Counted from the stretch's first letter, positions 15,049-22,669 are shown. The stretch: DNA of 32,359 bases from JAWLBR01 sp041687495 (GCA_041687495.1 JAWLBR010000028.1:1-32359), one strand, 5' to 3'. Program-made: numbers and translations. The notes: generated from the sequence alone by a model not told the origin.

Positions 15049-15372
15049 CTAGGCTTTCAACTGCCGCTCAAGCCGATCGACAATCACAGGCTCAGGCATG
15101 GCGCCAACCCATTGGTCCACCAGTTCTCCATCCCTGAAGATCATCATGGTGGGAATACTCATCACCCGGAACTGAGACGCTGTATATGGATTCTCATCAA
15201 CGTTCACCTTGACAATGGTAGCTTTGTCCGCGTACTTCTCCGCCAGTTTGTCAACGATGGGTCCCACCATCCGGCACGGTCCGCACCAGGGCGCCCAGAA
15301 GTCCACAAGGACTACACCTTTTCCATCCAAAACCTCTTGCTTGAACGTACTGTCAGTTACTTGCATAGTCAT
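15049..15372 (-). CDS. Second thioredoxin, in front of the CsoR-family gene
   Basis: This 107-residue thioredoxin has active site WCGPC at residues 29-33 (VLVDFWAPWCGPCRMVGPIVDKLA), KVNVDENPYTAS, the cis-Pro loop MSIPTMMIF, and a typical C-terminal helix. ATG 15372 is chosen over the open frame to 15399 because AGGAGGG lies seven bases upstream. It is clearly paralogous to the thioredoxin at 7799. The second copy probably sits in the same transcript as the downstream DUF156 repressor. This suggests it is induced by the repressor's signal (metal or sulfur stress) while the other copy serves housekeeping needs; that division is inference. Confidence 0.96.
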   Translation of the reverse strand: MTMQVTDSTFKQEVLDGKGVVLVDFWAPWCGPCRMVGPIVDKLAEKYADKATIVKVNVDENPYTASQFRVMSIPTMMIFRDGELVDQWVGAMPEPVIVDRLERQLKA

Positions 15373-15469
15373 GCTGTTCCCTCCTAATATTGTATGCAAT
15401 TGATCAACTCAACACAAGTCGAAGATTTCGGTGCGACATTTTTTGGGCACCAACCCAGCTGCCGGCACC

Positions 15470-15607
15470 TTATATCCAGTCGATCCGAGAACTGTTATCT
15501 CTTTGACTGCATCCCACTGTGCCCAATAAGCCAAAGGAGACGATCTCTGCGCTCTTTGCCACCAGGCACAATAAACTTCTAGTACACCGATTGATGCGGC
15601 CAGTCAC
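15470..15607 (-). CDS. Possible 45-residue cysteine-containing peptide in the trx-csoR leader
   Basis: A short frame begins at GTG 15607, with GGGAGG eight bases upstream, and ends at TAA 15470. It encodes 45 residues with Cys8, Cys14 and Cys33 and a hydrophobic middle (SLLCLVAKSAEIVSFGLLG). It starts just downstream of the strong promoter and CsoR-like operator, so it would be the first gene of the transcript. No relative comes to mind. The same ribosome site also precedes an out-of-frame ATG followed at once by TGA. It may be a real small protein, a leader peptide, or chance. Confidence 0.3.
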   Translation of the reverse strand: MTGRINRCTRSLLCLVAKSAEIVSFGLLGTVGCSQRDNSSRIDWI

Positions 15608-15636
15608 ATGCGGCACCTCCCATCGGCCTCTCTACA

Positions 15637-15652
15637 GTACCCCGTAGGGTAC
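15637..15652. promoter_or_regulatory. Candidate CsoR-family operator
   Basis: GTACCCCGTAGGGTAC is an inverted repeat (GTACCC, spacer CGTA, GGGTAC) of the G/C-tract type bound by DUF156 repressors. It lies 16 to 31 bases downstream of the -10 box of the minus-strand promoter at 15668-15696, a position where a bound repressor would block transcription. Binding by the CsoR-family protein encoded downstream is inference. Confidence 0.55.
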
Positions 15653-15667
15653 CTCCCTGACAACATT

Positions 15668-15696
15668 AGTATATGGCGATGCGTAGTTTTTGTCAA
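15668..15696 (-). promoter_or_regulatory. Strong sigma-A-type promoter for the trx-csoR transcript
   Basis: On the minus strand, TTGACA (15696-15691), a 17-base spacer and TATACT (15673-15668) form a near-consensus promoter. Transcription would start near 15661 and pass through the operator, the small frame, the thioredoxin and the repressor gene. The leader before the thioredoxin is about 290 bases. Confidence 0.75.
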
Positions 15697-15915
15697 CACC
15701 ATCATGCCCAGTTTTTCTCGAAACTTTCCCATTGACGCATCCAGGCTGCGCGACTTTTCCACTATGCATATACCCCTACCCCGTTTTGGGCAAGGAATAA
15801 AGGGATGAGCACAGCGCTAGTTTGAGAAAAACAAAGGGAAACCTCTTCCACATGGGAACTAAAAAGGTGTAGTTAGATGAATGGAGTCTTCCAACAAGTG
15901 CAGGAGGGATGAATT

Positions 15916-17412
15916 GTGCGTTCAACCCCGATTGGTATTGTCCTAATCAACGATGAGCGGCCCCACGTATATGAAACAAACAACGATATGAACATGCAGG
16001 TGGTCCGGCAGTGGGCCGAGATCATTGGCAAGGAGCTACGCAACGTCGATGGCTCAGCGCCAGAGATTGTAGTAGGTTCTGAGACCATCACCAGCGTGCG
16101 AGTAGCACAGAAGGTTGGCGATGAGCTGGCCAGAGCTGGTTGCAAGCAGATTATTATGTGCTACAATGTCTGGAACTTCCCGTTCTTAGTCTGGCCTTTC
16201 ATAAACTCAGTGGGGCAGGATATTCCGATTCTCAGCCTTTCCAACAACAACGGTCAGTTCCCCGGAAATGTCGGGTTGTTGGCTACTGATGGAGCTTTGC
16301 GCCAGGCAGGAGTTAGGACTCACCGGATGGTCGGCGAGATGAATGATCCGGAAACTGTGGCCAACGTAATTGATTGGCTGCGGGCCAGCCAGGCAGTGAC
16401 CACGATGCGCAATGAAGTCTACGGCTTCTATGGTGGACACTCCATGGGTATGGAGACGGGATTCTTCCACTTGACTCCCACGCTCAAGGCTTTGGGGACC
16501 ACCGTCCGGCAGATTGATCAACTGCTCTTGACGAAAGTGATGGAGGGTATTGATCAGGCTGAAGTAGACAAAGCCATCGCCTGGTTTGAGTCCTTACTGG
16601 GAGACCGGCTTCGCTATGATGGAAAAATGCTAACCAAGGAGACCTTGGGGGCGCAAATCCGCCTGTACTTAGCTATGCAACAAATTAACGCTGAGAAGGG
16701 CTTTGACTTCTGCGGCCTGAAGGGGCAACGGGAGCTAACTGAGTACGTCTGTCTCGGTGATGTGGCCGAGATGCTGATGAACGATCCTTACGATTGGAAT
16801 GGTCCCAAGGAACCAGTGGTCTGTGCCACCGAGGCAGACTCCTACGCTGCCATTACCATGCAGATGCTCAAGTATGTCTCAGGGGGCCTACCTACCCTCT
16901 TTATGGATGTTCGCCTGTATCATCCTGATAAAGATCTGTGGGATTGGTGCAACTCAGGCAACCACTCCAGCTACTATTCGGCCCTAAGCATGGATCCGGC
17001 GGAGAACTTCAAGAAGATCACCTTCCACCCTGCCCTTGACCTGTACTTCAAGGCCGGTGGTGCTTCCGTCGAGTTTAACGCTGCGGCAGCCGAAATGACC
17101 TTCGCCCGACTGGGCTTGTGGGATGAGAAGCCCTATATGGTCATTGTTAAAGGAGAGAGTTTGGATCTACCAGCAGAAGAGGCAGCGGCCATCAACGCCC
17201 AGACCGATCCGACATGGCCCCATGTCCACGCTCGCTTGGAAGGTTCCTTTGCCGAATTCCTTAATGTCTTCCCCTGCAACCACATTCAGGGAGTAGTCGG
17301 AGACAAAGTGCGGGCTTTGACCTACTTGTGTGAGATCACAGGCATCACGCCGATTATCCTGGGCAAAGCCGGGCAAGACCGACAAGTGCCCTTGTGGGAG
17401 CGCATCCGCTAA
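15916..17412 (+). CDS. L-fucose/L-arabinose isomerase-family protein
   Basis: This 498-residue cytoplasmic protein has the FucI-type layout: an N-terminal Rossmann-like domain (PIGIVLINDERPHVYE...), a central domain with GFYGGHSMGMETGFF, and a C-terminal barrel. The three metal ligands of FucI seem present: Glu306 (CATEADSY), Asp331 (LFMDVRLYH) and His456 (FPCNHIQGV). FucI enzymes interconvert aldoses and ketoses (fucose/fuculose) with Mn2+. It is ~90 residues shorter than E. coli FucI, and no fuculokinase or aldolase is nearby, so the natural sugar is uncertain. GTG 15916 has AGGAGGG seven bases upstream. It is convergent with a uronate-isomerase-like gene across a shared terminator. Confidence 0.82.
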   Translation: MRSTPIGIVLINDERPHVYETNNDMNMQVVRQWAEIIGKELRNVDGSAPEIVVGSETITSVRVAQKVGDELARAGCKQIIMCYNVWNFPFLVWPFINSVGQDIPILSLSNNNGQFPGNVGLLATDGALRQAGVRTHRMVGEMNDPETVANVIDWLRASQAVTTMRNEVYGFYGGHSMGMETGFFHLTPTLKALGTTVRQIDQLLLTKVMEGIDQAEVDKAIAWFESLLGDRLRYDGKMLTKETLGAQIRLYLAMQQINAEKGFDFCGLKGQRELTEYVCLGDVAEMLMNDPYDWNGPKEPVVCATEADSYAAITMQMLKYVSGGLPTLFMDVRLYHPDKDLWDWCNSGNHSSYYSALSMDPAENFKKITFHPALDLYFKAGGASVEFNAAAAEMTFARLGLWDEKPYMVIVKGESLDLPAEEAAAINAQTDPTWPHVHARLEGSFAEFLNVFPCNHIQGVVGDKVRALTYLCEITGITPIILGKAGQDRQVPLWERIR

Positions 17413-17471
17413 GATATAAGATAGTTGTACGCAGCGGCGATCCACTTTCAGGATCCCTGCACAGTAAGCAA

Positions 17472-17497
17472 AAAGCCGGGCAACATTGCCCGGCTTT
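17472..17497. terminator. Bidirectional terminator between the two isomerase-like genes
   Basis: AAAGCCGGGCA (17472-17482) pairs perfectly with TGCCCGGCTTT (17487-17497) around a four-base loop, with flanking A and T runs on both sides. It sits between convergent genes and can serve both. Confidence 0.88.
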
Positions 17498-17532
17498 ACT
17501 CTCAGTACTTCCCAGTTTGGATAGATCTGTAC

Positions 17533-18777
17533 CTATCTTTTGAAGAAGCTCCACAAGTTTCCGCCCAGAAGGTTAGCCACATCCCGTTCAATCTCATCCC
17601 GGGAAATTCTCCAGCCTGTATCTGCCACATCCTCGTACTTATCAGTGAGAACCTTGGCAATGATTCGCTTGGAGTGAGTCCATTTATAGATCAGCTGATC
17701 CAAGACCCGGGCATCCGAGTGCTGCGGAATCATACTGGAGCCCAACAGCTCCAACCGCATCCGAGTGATCTCTTCTACCAAGCTTGGGTTGTTGAGGAAC
17801 CACCAGCAGCCAAAGACCAGGAGATTACGGAATTTCCGGGCGGCTACCGCCAACTCGTGCTGGTTCTCTCGGGCCAGCATTGTAACCAGGAACTTGTTGT
17901 CCGGGTAATTGCGGCACAGATATTCCACTGCCTTGATATCGGATTTGCCAACGGCATCCCCGGCTACCTGAAGGCCTGGGTTAGCCTGCCGTTTGACTCC
18001 GATCATCAAAGCAAAGGGAACGTCGGTTTCCCGGGAAACCGGCAGCACACAACGCTCGATGATCTTCGCTGTAGCTGAGTCTTCCGGATACGCAAACGTG
18101 AAGGGAAGAGAAACCGCCATATACACCGGATTCATCCGTCCGATCCAGTCTTTGAGGAAGCGCTGGATCTCAGCTATGGTGGTTTCAGTCAGCCCTAACT
18201 CAACGTTATACCCCCAGCTGCTCAGATGACCACACGCGATCGGCCAATTGACGAGAAGTTGGTCTAGACGCAGCGCAGCCAAGAAGCGGGAATCGGTGCA
18301 GCCCTGCTCCATCCACACCTTGCGCTCCTGCGGGTCGAAGGGATCGTTCGTCATGACCACCTTAGAAATATTGGCGACATCAAAGACTGTATCTACATAT
18401 TGATCGACAGTGATGCTATCAAAATACCGGCGATAGTCAGCAACATTCCGGCTGGACACGTCAAGACCCAGCTGCTGGAGCGTCGTTAGAACGCCGCGGC
18501 AAGCCTCACTGTAGGGAGTGTTGTCGATGAACAGTCGTTTCCAAATTAGGTCCGCCTGCTGCTGCTTGCCCATGCCCCAGTATTGGTCGTAGGGCATAGA
18601 CTCGATGCGCATCGTTTCCGCAATGAGGTAGTGGTACGTAACCAGTTCATCAAAGCCCCACAGCAAAAGGTCGCCAAAATCCGTTGAGTACAGATGAGTA
18701 TGTACGTCCAGGATGGGCGTATTAGCGACAACCTCTGAGACAACCTGCTTGAGATCCTCCCGTTTTACCTCTCCCAC
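17533..18777 (-). CDS. Uronate-isomerase-like (UxaC-family) amidohydrolase-fold protein
   Basis: This 414-residue protein opens with the metal-binding ILDVHTHLYS (His26, His28), then FDELVTYHYLIAETMR, IDNTPYSEACRGVLTTLQQLGL and ISKVVMTNDPFDPQE. These match the order of blocks in glucuronate isomerase UxaC (FDYHCHL, DIWLKGDHYKWRAMR, a LELRRPFGI-like segment, MVGTTDDP). A late SSMIPQHSDARVLDQLIYKWTHSKRI fits the UxaC C-terminal region with the conserved Asp-x-Arg. It is about 55 residues shorter than UxaC, so it is probably a divergent subfamily with another substrate. GTG 18777 follows a perfect AAGGAGGT. A DUF1638 gene lies 75 bases upstream on the same strand. Family good, reaction uncertain. 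Confidence 0.75.
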   Translation of the reverse strand: MGEVKREDLKQVVSEVVANTPILDVHTHLYSTDFGDLLLWGFDELVTYHYLIAETMRIESMPYDQYWGMGKQQQADLIWKRLFIDNTPYSEACRGVLTTLQQLGLDVSSRNVADYRRYFDSITVDQYVDTVFDVANISKVVMTNDPFDPQERKVWMEQGCTDSRFLAALRLDQLLVNWPIACGHLSSWGYNVELGLTETTIAEIQRFLKDWIGRMNPVYMAVSLPFTFAYPEDSATAKIIERCVLPVSRETDVPFALMIGVKRQANPGLQVAGDAVGKSDIKAVEYLCRNYPDNKFLVTMLARENQHELAVAARKFRNLLVFGCWWFLNNPSLVEEITRMRLELLGSSMIPQHSDARVLDQLIYKWTHSKRIIAKVLTDKYEDVADTGWRISRDEIERDVANLLGGNLWSFFKR

Positions 18778-18852
18778 GCAAAATACCTCCTTGTCAGTTC
18801 TGTCTCGGAAGGAGGATGTCCCCTTCCGAATCTACTCTCTTCCACCACTAGA

Positions 18853-19587
18853 CTAAATAGAAGAGTAAGGCACCGACTGCATAATCTTCTCATCGTTGGT
18901 AGCGGTTACCTCTTCGCCCGGCGCAACAACCAGGAAATCTTCACTATCCCACTGGCCCGCCAGCATTCGCTGCAACAGGTTAAGATCAGCCGGCAGCTCT
19001 CGGTACTCGAGCCCCTTCTTCTGGGCGGTCTCCTTGGTTACCCGATCATAGCCTAAAAAGTCCAGAGGCTTGTGGCGGATATAGGCGGCATGGGTGTAAT
19101 GCTGCAGCCACCCTTGTTCCACTTCCATTAAGTACTTGGCATTCTCTTCACCATACTTCTCCAGGTACTCTTGGTACTTTTTCGCTGACTGGTGTTCGTC
19201 GGTACCGGCCGAACCACCCCGTTCAATGGCGCCAGCGGTATAGTAGTAAGTTCCCGGATGGTCAGAAAACTCCCTTTGGTACTCCTGCCGTGATCCTAAG
19301 AACAGCGTGATGCAATCGTGGGCCCGGGGTACCACCAGTGGTACACTGCGGGCTCTCAGGCCATGTATCGCCTTCCCGCACAGAGCATACGCCAGCAAAA
19401 TACCGTCAAACTCAAACTCGCTCTCCTCAACCTGGTCCACTGCCTCCTGCAAGATCTGCCGCAGGTTAGCGGGGTCCTCGTGCAGTCCCTTCCGGAGAAA
19501 CTGCACTTCAAACACGTGGGGTGAAAGCGCAAGATCAGGCGCTATTTCCCGCAAAAAAATATCGCATGCGATCAGATAGTATCTCAC
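18853..19587 (-). CDS. DUF1638 domain protein
   Basis: This 244-residue cytoplasmic protein matches DUF1638: an opening RYYLIACDIFLREI, FDGILLAYALCGKAIHGLRARSVPLVVPRAHDCITLFLGSRQEY in the middle, and HPGTYYYTAGAIERG later. The YALCG and PRAHDCI blocks, with paired cysteines and a His, suggest a metal or cofactor site. In other genomes the family often sits near corrinoid methyltransferases; none is seen here. I prefer GTG 19587 over GTG 19596, because GGAGAGG is one base from the first and nine from the second. It lies 75 bases ahead of the uronate-isomerase-like gene and is probably co-transcribed. Function unknown. Confidence 0.78.
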   Translation of the reverse strand: MRYYLIACDIFLREIAPDLALSPHVFEVQFLRKGLHEDPANLRQILQEAVDQVEESEFEFDGILLAYALCGKAIHGLRARSVPLVVPRAHDCITLFLGSRQEYQREFSDHPGTYYYTAGAIERGGSAGTDEHQSAKKYQEYLEKYGEENAKYLMEVEQGWLQHYTHAAYIRHKPLDFLGYDRVTKETAQKKGLEYRELPADLNLLQRMLAGQWDSEDFLVVAPGEEVTATNDEKIMQSVPYSSI

Positions 19588-19712
19588 TGACGCCACCCTC
19601 TCCAGTCGACTTGGCTACAGTATTCTGCGTCGCTTAGGCGTGTCCTGGAAACTCGTCAAAATAATGATGCGAAGCCGCTTTTCGCCCCAGACTGCACACC
19701 CCAATCGCAGAA

Positions 19713-19739
19713 GGCCCTCTGCATCCAATGCAGAGGGCC
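19713..19739 (-). terminator. Terminator hairpin of the peroxiredoxin gene
   Basis: GGCCCTCTGCAT (19713-19724) and ATGCAGAGGGCC (19728-19739) form a perfect 12-bp stem with a three-base loop, about 20 bases past the bcp stop. Only a short TTC follows on the minus strand. Confidence 0.75.
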
Positions 19740-19760
19740 ACCGATAAGCTAGATCCCGAC

Positions 19761-20234
19761 TTAGTCCAGCTGGTTGAGGACATCCCGCACCTGGTCAACA
19801 TGCCCATCAACCTTCACGTTTCTCCATGCTTTAGCCACTGTGCCGTCCCTGTCGATGAGAAAAGTAGACCGCACGATCCCCCAGCTCTCCTTCCCAAAGT
19901 TCTTCTTCAACTGGTATACTCCGTAGGCTTTGCAGACCTCCAAATCCTCATCACTGAGCAGTGCAAAGGGCAGTTGGTACTTCTCCGCAAACTTCTTATG
20001 GCTAGCTACGCTGTCCTTACTGATCCCAAGCACCACTGCCTCAAGATCGGCAAAACTCGGGAGAGCATCGCGGAATCCACAGGCTTCCTTGGTACATCCC
20101 GGGGTATCGTCCTTCGGGTAGAAGTACAGTACTACTCTCTTTCCGGCAAAGTCTTTGAGATTAACCATCTGGCCATCCTGGTTTGCTAGGCCGAATGCCG
20201 GGGCGACGTCACCTGCCTGAAGTCTCTGTTCCAT
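19761..20234 (-). CDS. bcp: Thioredoxin-dependent peroxiredoxin (Bcp/PrxQ type)
   Basis: This 157-residue protein is a Bcp-type peroxiredoxin. The peroxidatic Cys47 and resolving Cys52 are in YPKDDTPGCTKEACGFRD. The second active-site block is VLGISKDSVASHKKFAEKYQLPFALLSDE, with RSTFLIDRDGTVAKAWRNVKV near the end. It reduces hydrogen peroxide and organic hydroperoxides using thioredoxin, two copies of which are encoded within 13 kb. ATG 20234 is preferred over the longer frame to 20270, because GAGGAGGAG lies six bases upstream. It is a single-gene unit ending in a strong hairpin. Confidence 0.96.
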   Translation of the reverse strand: MEQRLQAGDVAPAFGLANQDGQMVNLKDFAGKRVVLYFYPKDDTPGCTKEACGFRDALPSFADLEAVVLGISKDSVASHKKFAEKYQLPFALLSDEDLEVCKAYGVYQLKKNFGKESWGIVRSTFLIDRDGTVAKAWRNVKVDGHVDQVRDVLNQLD

Positions 20235-20406
20235 CCAAATCTCCTCCTCATTTCTCCCTCGATCCTTCACACTTCATTTTTCCCGGCCGCTCTACCGGCA
20301 AAACCAGATGACTGCCAGGAGTCAGCACCTTGTTGTGGAAGTGTATCTCAACCCGAAGCACTTTGCTGGCTCTTTTCGGCAAAACTACGACCAAAGGTGA
20401 AGCCCC

Positions 20407-20982
20407 ATGCCCACTCAGGATATCCCGTTGCAGCAGAGACTATATATAGTTGGAATTCCGGCAGGCCAGATCGGAATTGAGGCCACGCGAGTGCAGCGGC
20501 TGTTGGCTGGCGCCTTTCATTTATACGACGGTCCACCACCATCCTTGCACTTGACGCTAGCCGTGGCAGCGGCTGCCACCGACGCCGCACTCCATTCTGT
20601 CTGTGAGGCAGTGGGGCGGGCACTACAGCCAACCCCAACTGTGGAACTGCAAGTTACAGGTTACACCTGCATTCCAACACCGAACAGCTCCTTTGCCATG
20701 GAAGTCGAGCCGACACTGGGTGTCACGCAGTTGAGCCTGGCCCTTCATCGGGAGTTGACAGCGGCCTCCGTCCAACTTCTCAGTGACCCAGCCAACTGGA
20801 TTTTACACATCACCTTAATCAGCAACCTATTCAGTAGAACCCCCCTTCCCCCTGAGGGTTACTGCCGCTTGTGCCGCACGGTACGCCGGCCCCTCACTGG
20901 GCTGAAGGGACACCTCTCGGCAGTAGAAGTCTGGCGTCCGGATCTATCCAACCGGGATGTGGCTCGGTTTCCGCTAGGGTAA
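20407..20982 (+). CDS. 2H phosphoesterase-family protein (RNA 2',3'-cyclic phosphodiesterase-like)
   Basis: This 191-residue protein has the two histidine motifs of the 2H superfamily: His48-Leu-Thr50 in SLHLTLAV and His134-Ile-Thr136 in ILHITLISN, about 85 residues apart as in ThpR/LigT. The opening RLYIVGIPAGQIGIEATRVQRLL also fits the family. These enzymes open 2',3'-cyclic phosphates on RNA or nucleotides. ATG 20407 follows AAAGGTGAAGCCCC. Between His motifs the protein shows the expected two-lobed arrangement. The gene diverges from bcp and is followed by an EamA transporter about 95 bases on. Exact substrate unknown. Confidence 0.82.
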   Translation: MPTQDIPLQQRLYIVGIPAGQIGIEATRVQRLLAGAFHLYDGPPPSLHLTLAVAAAATDAALHSVCEAVGRALQPTPTVELQVTGYTCIPTPNSSFAMEVEPTLGVTQLSLALHRELTAASVQLLSDPANWILHITLISNLFSRTPLPPEGYCRLCRTVRRPLTGLKGHLSAVEVWRPDLSNRDVARFPLG

Positions 20983-21078
20983 TAACCCGCCAGCAGGAAG
21001 TGCCGTCGCTGGGGGCAAATACTTCTTGCTGAAGACATATGTTTGATCACCATTTTGGTTCTGGAAAGGGACGTGGAG

Positions 21079-22014
21079 ATGCTTCAGCTGCCATATCTGG
21101 TTGCCGCGCTTAGTTCTATCATCTTCGGTTTTTCTTTTTTGTTCACCAAAGGGGCCTTGGATTACCTAAACCCCCATCAGCTCCTGGCCTTTCGCTTTCT
21201 TCTGGCTGCCCTCGCGTTAACTGCCTTAAGAGGCTTGGGATTGGTGAAGTTTAGCTTACGGGGCCGGTCACTGCCCGGAGCCTTGATCCTGTCCGCCATT
21301 CAACCAATTGTCTACTTTCTCTGTGAGACAACTGGGGTGCAGCTGACTACGTCATCGGAGGCCGGGATGATGATCGCCCTGATTCCTGTCGTAGTGGCGA
21401 TCTCTGGGGCTGTGTTTCTTAAAGAGAAACCCTCACCGACGCAGTGGGCGTTCATTTTATTGTCGGTCTTTGGAGTGCTGTTTGTGGCTCGGGGTGGCGG
21501 AGCGGTCTCCGTCTCTGGCCATGGCCTGGGACTGCTGGCCTTAGCGGGAGCAGTTATCTCCGCGGCAATGTACAGTATCATGTCCAGACGGTTGTCTACG
21601 TCCTTTCGCCCTGTCGAACTCACGTACCTCATGATGTGGACTGGGGCTATTTTCTTTGGTCTGCTGACGGTGGTCGAGCACGCCAAGGACGGCAGATTAG
21701 GTGAAATTCTTCTGCCCCTAGCCCAAGCGCAGTCCATTTCGGCGGTGCTCTATCTTGGCTTGCTTTCCTCGGTAGTGGCGTTTTTCAGCCAAAACTATGC
21801 CCTGTCCAAGATTGAAGCCTCTCGCAGCGCTGTGTTTGCCAATCTGACCACGATCATTTCCACGGTAGCGGGAGTAGTCTTTCGCGGTGAACCTTTCCTG
21901 TGGTACCACTGGATCGGCGGGGCGCTGATTCTCACCGGCGTCTGGGGCACCAACTACTACGCCCGCAGCAAGAAATCAGCTTTGATCGAGCAGCCGGACA
22001 CGGCTCAAGCTTAG
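21079..22014 (+). CDS. EamA (DMT) family transporter
   Basis: This 311-residue membrane protein has ten hydrophobic helices arranged as two EamA repeats. The first begins YLVAALSSIIFGFSFLFTKGALDYLNPHQLLAFRFLLAALAL, and the second GLLALAGAVISAAMYSIMSRRLSTSF. The conserved helix ends with SVVAFFSQNYALSKIEASRSAVFANLTTIIS and a GEPFLWYHWIGGALILTGVWG close. Such exporters or importers move metabolites such as amino acids or nucleosides by proton exchange. ATG 21079 is preferred to TTG 21043: AAAGGGA lies seven bases ahead, and the shorter form begins at the membrane helix. A strong terminator follows. Confidence 0.92.
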   Translation: MLQLPYLVAALSSIIFGFSFLFTKGALDYLNPHQLLAFRFLLAALALTALRGLGLVKFSLRGRSLPGALILSAIQPIVYFLCETTGVQLTTSSEAGMMIALIPVVVAISGAVFLKEKPSPTQWAFILLSVFGVLFVARGGGAVSVSGHGLGLLALAGAVISAAMYSIMSRRLSTSFRPVELTYLMMWTGAIFFGLLTVVEHAKDGRLGEILLPLAQAQSISAVLYLGLLSSVVAFFSQNYALSKIEASRSAVFANLTTIISTVAGVVFRGEPFLWYHWIGGALILTGVWGTNYYARSKKSALIEQPDTAQA

Positions 22015-22022
22015 CACAAGAC

Positions 22023-22061
22023 AAAGCGGGTGCAGAAGGTAACCACTTCTGCACCCGCTTT
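22023..22061 (+). terminator. Strong terminator of the EamA transporter gene
   Basis: AAAGCGGGTGCAGAAG (22023-22038) pairs perfectly with CTTCTGCACCCGCTTT (22046-22061), 16 bp with a 7-base loop, and the last Ts extend into TTTTG. It lies just after the EamA stop and between convergent genes. Confidence 0.92.
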
Positions 22062-22079
22062 TGTAATCTCCTGATCTCT

Positions 22080-22460
22080 TTACTCGCCAGGTTGGAACAG
22101 TTCCAGCCGCTCTTTGTCAGGGCCATAGAAAAACAGAATCCGACAGCCGCCAAAGATGGACTTTGGTTCCGGATCAATCAGCTCAATGTTCTTTTCCTTC
22201 AGCCGCTGATAGACAGCATCGATATCCCGCACAGTGAAGGCCAAGTGGTCAACCACTCCTGCCACCCGCTCGTAAGTAGATGGGAAGCCCAGCAGCTCCA
22301 GCTGAGAGTCACCGATCTGCATAAAGGCAATCCGCCCTGCCTCAACTTCTTTCATAGACTTCAATTCTAAACCCAGTACGTCCTGATAAAACGCAACGGA
22401 CTTGTCTAAATCCGATACGTAGATGCCGACGTGCTCGATCTTCTCTAACAATGCTCCCAT
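22080..22460 (-). CDS. VOC-family (glyoxalase / methylmalonyl-CoA epimerase-like) protein
   Basis: This 126-residue protein contains two vicinal-oxygen-chelate beta-alpha-beta modules. The first is KIEHVGIYVSDLDKSVAFYQDVLGLEL, with metal ligand His10. The second is VDHLAFTVRDIDAVYQRLKEKNIEL, ending in RILFFYGPDKERLELFQP with a terminal Glu ligand. The length and the GLELKSMKEVEAGRIAFMQIGDSQLELL segment fit glyoxalase I or methylmalonyl-CoA epimerase-like members. Reaction cannot be assigned. ATG 22460 has GAGGAGGCTATTGGT upstream. It diverges from the GbsR-regulated cassette; the intervening 209 bases hold that cassette's promoter. Confidence 0.88.
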   Translation of the reverse strand: MGALLEKIEHVGIYVSDLDKSVAFYQDVLGLELKSMKEVEAGRIAFMQIGDSQLELLGFPSTYERVAGVVDHLAFTVRDIDAVYQRLKEKNIELIDPEPKSIFGGCRILFFYGPDKERLELFQPGE

Positions 22461-22553
22461 ACCAATAGCCTCCTCAGATCCAGTAAGTGCTGATACTTTC
22501 TCCGTCGCCTTCTCGGGCTCCTTCCCACGGTAAGGAAAAACCCGTTTATCGTA

Positions 22554-22582
22554 TTGACAATTAGCTACGTTTATTATTTAAT
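22554..22582 (+). promoter_or_regulatory. Promoter of the GbsR-LolCDE-like cassette
   Basis: TTGACA (22554-22559), a 17-base spacer and TTTAAT (22577-22582) form a near-consensus promoter about 85 bases before the regulator's GTG at 22670. The -10 lies within a palindrome, so it is probably repressible. Confidence 0.8.
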
Positions 22583-22588
22583 AAACGT
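22567..22588. promoter_or_regulatory. Palindromic operator over the -10 box
   Basis: A perfect inverted repeat with arms ACGTTTATT (22567-22575) and AATAAACGT (22580-22588) around ATTT covers the spacer and -10 of the cassette promoter. A further GTTTAT half-site occurs at 22544-22549. Position and symmetry suit a dimeric winged-helix repressor, most simply the GbsR/MarR-type protein encoded downstream. That partnership is inference. Confidence 0.7.
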
Positions 22589-22669
22589 TGTTAACGGTAT
22601 ACATGATCCATATGGTTAGCACCCTATATCAAGCTACCTAACCTCAGGTATAGACAAAGGAGTGAAATC

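Noticed and set aside
15470..15609. ATG at 15609-15607 followed by TGA, open for some 60 codons beyond, which might suggest selenocysteine.
   Set aside because: Sec as residue 2 would be without precedent that I know, there is no SECIS-like stem seen just after it, and the continuing frame matches no family. The overlapping GTG frame (15607) has the same ribosome site at better spacing.
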